64,000 nt of DNA, taken from Cordia subcordata (lineage: Eukaryota > Streptophyta > Magnoliopsida > Boraginales > Cordiaceae). A program made the translations under genes and the position numbers. Positions within the stretch are counted from its first letter, which is position 1, and the number at the start of each line of letters is the position of its first letter. The stretch lies in the NCBI GenBank assembly GCA_028554755.1, contig JAPTOF010000024.1:3844001-3908000 (forward strand), in the 5' to 3' direction. The notes below the pieces were generated by a model. It was not told the origin of the DNA. It searched no databases and saw only the letters and a program-made list of their open reading frames with translations. Below, one piece after another: positions 38,801 through 50,800 of this stretch.

Positions 38801-41800
38801 CTGTAATTCAATTTCTATATTCTCATTATTTTGGTTTTTATTTAATTCTTTCTTTTTCTGTTTTCCTCTTCTTCTTTGTTTCTCTTTCCCTTCTTTCATT
38901 TGTATTTGGCTGATGACGGGAGAAGCGGAGACCAACAACTAGCCTTCCCATGTAATAATTACCATTTGTTGCATGGGAGGCGCCTCTAATTTTTTTCCCC
39001 GAGTAAGAAAACCCCTACTAGCTCGACCTAAATGCAACAGAGACGTGCAGCGACCAAAATTCTGCTTGCCTTTTGAGGGTGCAAGTGGCCTCATTAGTTT
39101 TCAAAACTGGTAAAGTTTGTTTAGGATGTTAATATAATAACTTAATATATGCCACTAGTTTAGGCTTTGTTTAGGGAGTTATCGTAAATAGCTTCTATTC
39201 TCACTATTAAATTTCCATGTCCTAGTAGAAGACTAGTTTATTTGTTATCATATTTGATTAATTCTCTGGTGTTGAGGCCTCCATATTGGCTCTCTCTTTG
39301 TAGTTTTATACTACCACTTCAATATGTAGATTTTGTCTCCTCTTCTAGAGCCACCATTATTGGTGGCTTATAAGGGTTCTCTATTTTGGCTTTTCTATGT
39401 TATTGCTTCCTTTAACATGCTATTAGAGCTACCATTCATGGTGTTTCCTAATTATGGTACTATACCAATTTTATGTTTGATTCTCTTGCTATGTTGACAC
39501 AACTTTTGTTGATTGTCACACTACGCTACCACTGCATCTATCTAATCCTCTTACTATGCTATTACCACTTTTTGTTAGATCCTCAGAAAAAGCTACCTCT
39601 GCTTCTAGTTTAATATTTACATGTTGCTACTACCTTGTCTGTTGGATCCTGACACTATGCTGCCACCTCTCTTTACTCCTCAACCACTTAGCACATTCGT
39701 CCCTGCCCAGTCGTCACTTGCTGTTGCCACTCTGCCACTCAATGGGCAAGACTCTGCCAGTAAATGGCCTCACTTATTAGCTGATCACTCTGCTTTGGCT
39801 CATTTTTATACTCTTCACCTATTGATGTTGTTTTGGCTACAGTTAACATATGTTAGGGCCATGGATCAGTTAACATATGTTAGGGCCATGAGATCCATGG
39901 ATAGATCAGTCTCTAACACTGGAATATTTTTGTTGTTTTGATAATATTCTGCATCATGTATGCTGCTTTTGAGTGCACGATCGAGAATAATACTTTATCT
40001 TGCCTCAGTAAAGGATATTGCTTAAAATTCCTCAGACAAGTCTTGAAAGTGTCATTTTCCTTGCCATTTTTCTGAACGCAATTTTTTCCTGGTTTTGCGA
40101 CAAGAGGTGCGGTGTTAGAGGCACTACCGCAGCTTCATTATCATGTAATTGAGCAGAAAAATACATTTTTTCATTTTCCCCTACGATGTATATCATATAG
40201 TGTAATTTGTTTGCCTGTATCCGTCTACATTTCCTGGATTTTCTGCATTATGAATAAATGACGATAGAATGAAATATACATAAATATCCTAGGCCCCCAT
40301 CCTCAGAACAGCTGATAGTGCAGCACTGGCCTCTTTTCAAAGAAGGTAGATTACTAGTGTTGCTCGTGAAGTGTATCTGTGAAACCATTTGAGTGTTGTG
40401 AGTAGTTGTCATTCAATGCATATTGATGATTTCCTCTCTTTTGCATTATGTCTATCCCAACCAAATCCTGATAAATTGAGTTGAATGAACATAGAGCTGA
40501 TATGTCCTAGATATAATGAAAAATGGATAAGTTGGTGATCCTGGCAGAAGTTTGGTCTAGTTCCTCCACGTGATGACCTGCTAATCCATGTGAGGAGATT
40601 TTCTTTTCTCGGAATTCTCACATTGTTGCCGATGAATTCTGGCACCTCATCCACTTCTCTTTATCCCAGATAAGTGTAGGGACACATTTCTCCTATAATA
40701 GCGGCAGAAGAAAGGAAATTCTAGAGTTTTTTCCTTTTAGCCACTGAATGGTAACAAAGTATAGCGACACATTTCTCCTATAATGGCAGCAGAAGAAAGG
40801 AAATTGTAGAGTTTTTTTCTTTTAGCCACTGACTGGTTTGTAGAACGCGAAAATAATACGACTTGGTTATTAGAAAAAGGCTTTTGAGTCGCAAAGAATG
40901 GTAGTTGAGGGGTTGTGTCGGTTTTAGTGAGCAGTATCCAAGAAGAAAACAAGAGAAAGAGAAGTAAAAAGTAAAGGTTCATGAATTTCCTTAGGCTACT
41001 GAAAATCCCAATTCCAATAGGGTGGATGACTTAAAATTCGAGAAACCTAGCAAAATTTGTGGAGTTTTACTTTGGACTATTGCTGTAAAAGTTCATAATA
41101 TGCTACGTGTTTTAACAAAAGTATCCTTATGTTCAGCTAAGTTATGATAATAACAAAAAAAGACATGATTGTGTCACTATTTCAGAAGTAGAGGGCTAAT
41201 AATGATTTTTTTCAGAAACAAATTAAAGGGAGATAATCAACTAATTATACAAACTAAAGGGGGTAACGTGCCATCTTTTGCAAAGCACAGAGAGGTAACT
41301 TGGTAAGTTTTTAAACACATATAGTGAAAGATTTAGAGAAAAAGGGGTTTCTCCATTGATTTTATTTGTACAATATGTCAACATATATAGTGCATGATAG
41401 ATGAGGAATGAAGACGAAATATTTAAGGTACAAATTACAATGAACAAATTGGAAAAGTTATCCAAATATCTATCATCCTTATCACGCCCTCGCGGGCGAA
41501 GCCGGATCTCAAATGGCAAGCTTGGACCTCAACTTGGTGAAGCGGATCACAGAGAACCCCTTTGTCATTATGTCAGCTAGCTGGCCGATAGAAGATATAC
41601 AGTAGATTTTTAACTGTTTAGCAGCCACTTTTTCGCATAGGAAATGCACATCAATCTCAATATGTTTCGTCCATGCCTGAAAGATTGGGTTCGCAGTAAG
41701 GTATGTTGCCCCAACATTATCACACCAAAGTGTAGGACTGGAGGGTAGTAGAAGTTGTAGTTCACACAAAAGAGACTATAGCCAACAGATTTCTGACGTG

Positions 41801-44800
41801 GCATATGCTATTGTGCGTTATTCAGCCTCACTGCTCGAACAAGCTATAGTGGACTGCTTTTTTCCAAACCAAGAGATGAGATTTGGACCTAGAAAAACTC
41901 AATATCCACCTGTACGTAATTTGTCATTAGGAGACTCCAGCCCAAATCTGAATCAGAGTATGCATGTAAAGAGAAATTCGATGATGCTCTGATTACCCAA
42001 CCATAATGCATTGTGCTCTTGAGGTATCGCAGTATTCGCTTCACAGCTGTCCAGTGTGCTTTAGTAGGTTGATGCATAAACTGAGAGACTTTGTTAACAG
42101 CAAGTGCAGTGTCAGGTCTTGTAAGAGTTAAATATTGTAGAGCCCTCACGATACTGCGATAGGAGGGATCAGAGAATGGATCACCATCATGCAAAGATAA
42201 GTTTTGGTTCGACACTATTGGAGAAGATATCGGTTTGGCATTTAAGAATTTTGGTCGACCAAGCAGTTCATGAACATATTTTTGCTGAGTGAGAAGCAAA
42301 CCATCAGAAGTCCGAGACCCAAAAGGTATGAAAGAGAGCCTAGATCCTTTCAAGCAAGTCTTGAATTCAAGGTAGCAATAGTGGACGCTATTGTTTGAGA
42401 ATAAATTCTTGTTATTATGGTGTTGTCTACGTACACAAGCATCAGCGTCGTCATAGATTGTGAGTGCTATAAAAACGATGAAGAATTAGAGTTAGATGGA
42501 GAGAACCCAAGCTACAAAAGACGCATGCTAAGTCTAGCAAACCAAGCACGAGGGGCTTGTTTAAGGCCATACAATGCCTTTTGTAGTTTATAGACTTACT
42601 GAGAATGAATAGGATGAACAAAACCTGGTGATTGAGCCTTGCATACATCTTCATCAAGAAAACGATGCAAGAATGCATTGTTGACATCCAGTTGCCGGAT
42701 ATCCCAGCCGTATGACACGGCAATAGAAAGAATAACACGAATTGTAGTCGGTTTAACAACTGGGCTAAAAGTATTAAGTGTAATCTACACCTTCTTGACT
42801 AAAGACCCTTGGCAACTAATTGTGCTTTATATCAATCAGTTGAGCCATCAGGTTCTCTCTATATCCAGTATACCCATTTGTAGCCAAACACATTTACATT
42901 TATTGGTTACGGGACCAATTTTCACGTCCCATTCTGCATGAATGCATTGTACTCCACTGCCATAGCTGTGCACATTTGATGATGTTTTTGTGCTTGGCTA
43001 TAACATGTGGGCTCAACATCAAGAAAATCATTAGTGGCAGTTTGAGCATTAAAAAGAATATAGTTTGAAAAGTTTCGAGGTGCCCTTGTATTTGACTTCG
43101 TCCTAGTGGCCCTCGAATGGGTATTTTGTGAAGCATTTGCAGGTAATAGTTCTCCATGTGGCTTAGGAGATGGTGCTTTGTGATTTTGTGTATGTGAAGA
43201 AGATAAGCCAAGCAAGTAAGACAGGGACGATGACGTGAGATGAAGTAGGCAAATAAGCAGAAGAGTCTGGACTGGGCTTTTGACTTAAGAGCATTAATAG
43301 GGAACTTGTGGGTATTGTTGAGGTGTTTGAAGATGCTAAGTCAGAAGGCATGTGACACGAAGGCTGTGGAATGAAAATACTTGGATGCATAGACTTGCCT
43401 TTGTAACTCATGGAAGTTGAGGGTGAATTAGCTGGAGGAGTCTTTAGAGTTACTACCTCATCTAAAAGCTTAAGCTTGTAGAGAGGATATTGGTTTATTT
43501 ATTTAGTGTGTTAACACGCCCCTTCACGTGCAGCGTAATTTATTTAGAGCTTGCACGTGGACAGTTTTAATGTTTTTAAATGGGTGGCGGTGAGTTTTGA
43601 ACTTGTGCCGTTTGACTTCCAGGCTCTGATACTATTTTAAAGTTATCACCTCATCTAAAAGCTTAAGCTTGTAGAGAGGATATTAGTTTATTTATTTTGT
43701 GTGTTAACAAGGAGGATGACATACAAGAGGGGCAACTTGAGAAGTGGAAGACACAACACAGCTTCTTTGGTTGGAGGGATTAACGCAAAGCCACGAGACA
43801 GAACCAGAAGACTTATGAGTGGACTCAATGTGTGAGGCAGGTAAAGATACAACAAACTTATCTGGCATAGAGTTAGATGATGTCAAAGTGATTGCAAATG
43901 GAAAGACTGTCATTAAAGAGCACATGACGGGATATATAGAGCTTATTCGTTTTTGGATCAAGGCAACAATATCCCTTATAATTTTCAGCATATCCCAAAA
44001 AAACACAAGAAGTTGACTTTGGACTCAATTTATTTTCTTTATAAGCTCCTAGAAAAGGAAAACATTGACATCCAAATCTGCATAAAAAATCATAACGAGG
44101 ATTTTATTATAAAGTTTAAAGTATGGTGACTCATTTTGAAGGATTGCAGTAGGAAAACGATTAATTAAATAAACTGTGGCGCCAAATGCTTCCAATCAAA
44201 ATTGTTTAGGCATTGAGGAATGAAATAATAGGGTAATGCCCATTTAAGTGATTAATCTTGTGTTCGGCCACACCGTTTTGTTTGTGTATCGGGACAAGAA
44301 ATGCAATATTGGATGCCATGTTCATTGAAAATGTTAGGCATAGTTGTACAGCTAGGCAGTTAGCTTAATATAGCATGTGATGATAGTTGTACAGCTAGGC
44401 AGTTAGCTTAATATAGCATGTGATGAAAGATGAAATTGTAACTGAGTTAGTTATCTAGAGAGTTAGTTACATAAGATGCTGACATGTGCTACTAACTTCC
44501 TCCCTTGTTACTAGCTATAAATAGCTGACTAATTGTATCATTTCAATAACTCAATGAATACAAAATATCTTCTTTCTCTCTCGACATGGTATCCAGAGCA
44601 GGCAAGGTTCTAACATGAGATTTTTTGTTCGAAACTTCTTCTCCAAGCTTCTTTCTCAAGCTTCCATGGCTGCCTTCAAATTCAAGCTTCAATGAGCTCT
44701 TTTTTTATCACCACAGACTCGGTAAATATCTTTTTTCTTCTTTTTTTTTTTCCAACTATTTTTTCATCTCAAATTCATCATCTTTTTCATCATCAGCTAG

Positions 44801-47800
44801 GGTTTTCTTCATCAGAATTTCTTCATCAAATCTCACAATCTCCTTACCCAGCTCTCAAATTCTATCAAATCATTCCTTGTCCTAGTGCAAGCCTCTCTAT
44901 AATCAATAACTTCAGTTCTCTCCATTCAATTACCTAATTTTTTGAGTTTTCACTTGCGATCAAAACCCTAGTAAAATGGCTTTACCTTCAGATTTATCTC
45001 TAGATCGTGGATTGAGGCACATGTTTCAGAATCTCACTGCATTAATCCAACACAAACTTGATGATACTAACTACATTCTTTGGAGGTCCCAAATTGTTGG
45101 AATCCTCAAGCCTAATGGCCTTCTAGGGCATGTGAATGGTACTTCTCCCTGTCCACCAAAAGCTGTTCTTGCAGCTGATGGTTCTCTTTCTCCAAATCCT
45201 GCATACAATACTTGGATCATCGCAGATGGCCATTTGAGATCATGTCTTGTGGCTTCTTTCACTTCATCTATGTTTGCTCAAGTTTATCATCTTGAGACAT
45301 GTCATGAGATCTGGCAAGCTCTTGGATAAAGGTATAGCTCTCAAAGTAGATCTCATCTTCATCAGCTAAAGATGCAGCTTTATTCTTTGGCTAAAATTAA
45401 CAATGAGACTATGAGAGCATACCTAGACTATGCCAAGAAGATCACAGGTCAACTGGCTACAGCATGAGACATCATTCAAGAAGCGGACTTAGCTCTTATC
45501 ATCCTCAAATGATTGCCACATTCCTATGGAGCTTTAAAGACATCTCTTCGAGCCTGGAAGGATCTTCTCACTGTCAGAGAGTTATGCAGTCTTCTTATAA
45601 CTGAGGAATTAAAGCTTCAGTTCACCAAAGCCACTACTCTCACTGACTCAAGCTACTCTGATCTTCACTCTGTTCTCTGTACCACGCAAACTTCCAACAC
45701 TCAAGCGTATGCAGTCACTAGACGGGGTTACAATAGAGGCAGGGAAAGGGAAAGGCAAAATAACAGAGGAAGAGGTAATAGAGGAGGCAGAGGAGGTCTT
45801 TCGCCTAAGAATCAATCTAGTCTTAACCCCAGGCCTCCAAATCCAAGTACTTATCAGTCTACCTCTGCTTAAAGTACTACTCAGTGTCAGATTTGTGGTA
45901 GGTTCAATCATACACAGCTATGTATTACTGGTATATGTTGGATACCCAAAACTATAATACACCACCAGTCATGGCAAATTAGAATCCTCTTCAGGCTCAT
46001 CTCACAGTGCAAGCCAATTAGGCCACTCTTGCACCTGGCTTAGATACAGCTTCTTCATCTAATTGGTATTTTGATTCTGGAGCAACTGCCCATATAACTC
46101 ATGATCCTTCACAGCTGCAGCAGTCTCAACCATACTATGGGTCTGAATCAGTTGCAATAGGTAATGGCTCTACACTTTCTATAACTAGCATAAGTCACGG
46201 AACTTTATCCACTCATTCAACTTCTTTAATATTGTTTAATGTCTTGTATGTTCCCTCCATTTCCTCCAATCTACTTTCAATTCACTAACTAACTAAAGGC
46301 GACAACTGTTCTATCTTGTTCACTTCTGAGGGTTGCAGGTTCTAGACAATCTCACCAACAAAGTGATGTTCCAGGGACCTTGTGAGCAAGGTCTCTATCC
46401 GATTCCTTCTACTTGCAAGGTCTCCTCCTGCATCTCACGTCAGGCTTTGCAATGCCAGTCTCCATTGCCAATTAACAAGCTTCCGCCTGACAAGCTTGGC
46501 ATCTTAGATTAGGTCATCCCTCTAGAAATATGACTTCTAGTTTGTCTTCTTCATTTCATGTAAAACTCAACTATTCTAGTGCTCAATGTACTGATTGTGC
46601 AATGGCAGAGTCTCGTAAACAGCCATTTAGTCTCTCTAGCACTAGAAGTTCTTTTCCATTCTAGTTAGTCCACTCTGATGAATGGGGCCCTGCCTCTATC
46701 CCTTGACGTATGCAATATAGATACTACTTTCTGTTCATTGATGATTACACCAAATATTGTTGGCTATATCCATTGAAAGCTAAATCTGATGTGTTTTCTG
46801 CTTATGTTAGTTTTATCTCCCTAATCCACACTCGATTTCAAGCCAACATTAAAACTCTGAGACCTGACAATGGCAAAGAATATGTGAACAACAATTTTAA
46901 ACTTCTTTTGCAGAAAGAGGGAGTCATTCACCAGACCACTTGTCCTCACACTCCAGAGCATAATGGAAAAGTTGAAAGGAAACACCTTCACCTTGTGGAA
47001 ACCACTTTATCTCTTCTCACACAGAGTTCATTACCACCAAAGTTTTGGTTGGAAGCCCTGGCCATTGCTAACTATCTCATCAACAGGCTTCCATCCTCCA
47101 CTCCTGGTAGCAAAACTCCATATGAGTGTTTATATAATACAGCCCCTACCTATGATCATTTAAAAGCCTTTGGCTGTCTATGTTTTCCATGGATCAAGCC
47201 TTATAACACTCATAAACTCCAAATCAAGTCATTGCCCTGCATATTTTTGGATTATTGAACAAATACAAAAGGGTATAGATGTCTTAGACCCACTACACAT
47301 AGTGTATATTTCAAGACATGTTTAGTTCTTTGAATCTCAGTTTCCTTATCAAGCATTAACTTAGTCTTAAACAAGTTCCCTGACGCATGCGGCGTTTATT
47401 CCAATGTTTCAAGTTTCTGACTCCAATTCATCTGACTCTTTCTCCACACAACTATCTCCATCAGATCATACTCTTGAACAGGTGTCTATCTGTCCTGACG
47501 TTGTTCCTGCTACAGATCCTACCTCAAATCCCACTCTTGCCTCACATTCATCCCATACTACAGATGCTAATTCTTCTTCAGTTCCTTCAAATTCTTTTTA
47601 TCCTATCAGTCATAGAATTCCACAATCTACACATCCCATGCTTACTAGGTCTAAAACTGGGCATTTACCACCACCACTCTATTCACTAAGTGCCATTACT
47701 TTAGTGCCACCAGAATCAGAACCACATAGCTTTAAAGAGGCTGTTGCTTCGCCCTACTGGGTGACTGCTTTGACTGAAGAATATAAAGCCCTTCAACAGC

Positions 47801-50800
47801 AGAACACATAGGTACTTGTTCCTGCTCCCTTAGATAGACAACCAATAGGCAGCAAATGGGTTTACAGAATTAAAAGGAACTCAGATGGTTCCATTGCTAG
47901 GTACAAAGCTAGGCTAATAGCTAAAGGTTTTCATCAAGAAGAAGGAATTGGCTGCAGAGAGACTTTTAGTCCAATGGTCAAACCTCAAACAATAAGGATT
48001 GTTTTAAGCCTGGCTCTGCATTTTCAATTGCAAATTAAGCAGCTAGATGTGTCTAATGCTTTCCTACATGGGCATCTTGAAGAAACAATTTATATGGAGC
48101 AGCCACAGGGATTTGTAGATCCTAATCATCCCTCTCATGTCTGTTAGCTAAAGAAGTCACTTTATGGCCTAAAACAGGCTCCAAAGGCTTGGTACAACAT
48201 GCTATATTCATTCCTTATAACTCAACAGTTTAAATGCAGGGCAGTTGACTCATCTCTATTTGTATACTCTTTTGCATCATATATTCTATGGTTCTTGTGT
48301 ATGTAGATGACATTTTTGTCATTGGTAGTTCTTCATCAGCTATTCATGTTCTCATCAAGGCTATGAGTGCACAGTTTGCAATGAAAGATCTTGGCTACCT
48401 CTCATATTTTCTAGGTATAGAAGTTAGTTACTCAGGAAATTCGGTCATTCTTCAACAAAACTAAATATGCTCAGGATCCACTCAACAAGGCAGGTATGAC
48501 AGACTGCAATTCCTGTCCTAATCCATCTCAATCCAAATACAGTAGCTCAGGCAAAGAGGCCACTCTGCCCTACTCTAATCCTACTCAATTTAGAAGCTTA
48601 GTAGGCAGTTGTAGTATTTAACTGTCACCAGGCCAGATTTGCAGCTTGCTATCAATTCTATCTATCAGCATATGCTCTCTCCTACCAATGCAGATTTTCT
48701 CTCTCAAGAAAATCCTCAGATATCTTAAAGGGACTCTGTCACTTGGCCTCAGATTTATCCCAGGAGATTTTGCATTACAATGTTACACTGATAGTGATTG
48801 GGCTAGCAGTTTAGATGACAGGAAGTCCACAATAGGATTTTGTGTGCTTCTAGGGCCAAATCTCATTTCGTGGACCTCTAAAAAGCAAGCAACTGTAGCT
48901 AGATCTTCTACAGAGGCAGAATACAGAGCTATGGCTCAGGGTGCAGCTGAACTCAAATGGGTTTCTTATATCCTAGCAGATCGACACATTCCTATGGCTA
49001 CACCACATCTTATCAGTGATAGTGTTTCTGCTCTAGCACTAGCTCCGAATCCTGTTTATCATGGAAGAACTAAACATATAGAGATAGATTACCACTTTGT
49101 CAGAAAACAAGTCACAACCAAAAGGCTCTCTATCTCTCATATCTCTTCAGAATATCAACTGGTAGATCTTCGCACTAAAGCTTTGCCCAGTGCCAAGTTT
49201 ACTGCACTCAAAAGACAAGCTTCCCCTGGCTTCACCAGGCTCAGCTTTAGGAGGGATGTTAGGGATAGTTGTACAGCTAGCAGCTAGCTTAATATAGCAT
49301 GTGATGATAGTTGTACAGCTAGGCAGTTAGCTTAATATAGCATGTGATGAAATATGTATGTGTAACTGAGTTAGTTATCTAGAGAGTTAGTTACGTAAGA
49401 TGCTGACATGTGCTACTAGCTAACTACCTTGTTATTAGCTATAAATAGCTGACTGATTATATCATTTCAATTACTCAATGAATCCAAAATATATTCTTTC
49501 TCTCTCAATAAAAAGAACTTTTCCGTAGGATCTTGTGCGAGTTCTTGTGCTCTACGACATCAGAAGTTTTTTATTTTTGCAGAAAAGAGATTTTCAACTA
49601 AGGCCTTGAATAATGAGAAAACAGTTGCATCGTCACTTTTATTGCATAAAGGGTACAACCAAACAAAGTGACTGAAATCATCAATGAATAGAATAAAATA
49701 CCTATAACTTGAACAAGACGCAACCAGGGAAGGTCCCCATACACAATTGATTTGTTCTAGAACAGAACTAGACCTAACATAAGGACTAAAAAGTAATTTA
49801 TGACTCTTGCCCATCTGACGAGCAGTACATAATTTATCAACTATGTGAAAATTAGAGTAATTTGGTTGAGCCTTAGAATTAATAGAAGACAAAACTCACT
49901 TTGAAGGGTGACCAAGCCTGCTATGCCAAACTTTTGTAGAAACACGATTGGCTGTATAAGCTGTAGAGACACCATGAACCGCGAAAGAAGTGATAGGGAT
50001 AGTGTGACTTAGAGTGGCCGCAAAGAAGAGGCTTCTTGGTGCAGAGGTCCTTCACAAGATAGTGAGTAGGGAAAAACTCTAGTAAAACATGATTATCATT
50101 GGTGAATTTTGAAACAAAAAGTAAATTCTTTGTGAGGTGCGGAAAATGCAAGACATTTGTGCGTGCAAGAGAACAAGCAGGGGATTTAATATGGGAGTGA
50201 CTAATGATGGAAATAGAGAGAAACTTACCATCACCTAGAACCACATGATCGGAGCCATCGTAAAGATGCATCTGTTGGAGCAACGATGGATCATTCGTCA
50301 TATGAGACGTAGCCCCGGAGTCAGTAACCCATTGAGATGGAACACCAGGCATTGGCAACAAGGGTGGCGAGAGGATTGAGCTTTATTATAGCCAGCAAAC
50401 AGTTTGCATGCTGAAGATTGATTCCCAGTGAAAGATTGATCAAAGCGAAGTCTGCATTTTAAAGCATGATGACCAAACTTTTGACATATTTGGCATTTGG
50501 GTCAAGATCTACCACCTTGATTAACACCATTGGAGCGTTGCTGACCAGAGGCTGATCTAGGGCCTGTTTGGATTGGCTTTTTTCCAGGAAAAAGTACTTT
50601 TTTTCCTAAAAAAGTTATGTTAAATTTGCAATAACTATATAATTTGGTTTTCAAAAAAGCTGAAACTCTAAAAAAAGCTCAAATACTGCTTTTTTTAGAA
50701 GCCAGAATTTTGAGCTTCTCAAAAAAAGCTATTTTTCAAAAGTTGTTAAAAAAAGCGCATTTGAAAAAAGTCAATCCAAACGAGCCCTAGTGCCAAAAGT

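Larger units (their letters stand above)
44332..49510 (+). mobile_element. Ty1/copia retrotransposon F, nested in copia E
   Basis: 5179 bp, LTRs 44332-44586 and 49257-49510, starting TGTTAGG and ending CTCGACA (5') or CTCAATA (3'). PBS TGGTATCCAGAGC at 44587 (tRNA-Met type). Flanks are A-rich (GAAAA left, AAAAG right), so the target duplication is unclear. The break in copia E's integrase reads through when F is removed, which fixes the boundaries within a few bases. Domain order is copia. LTRs differ by roughly 7 percent by eye, younger than A and E. Polyprotein carries several stops. Confidence 0.9.
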
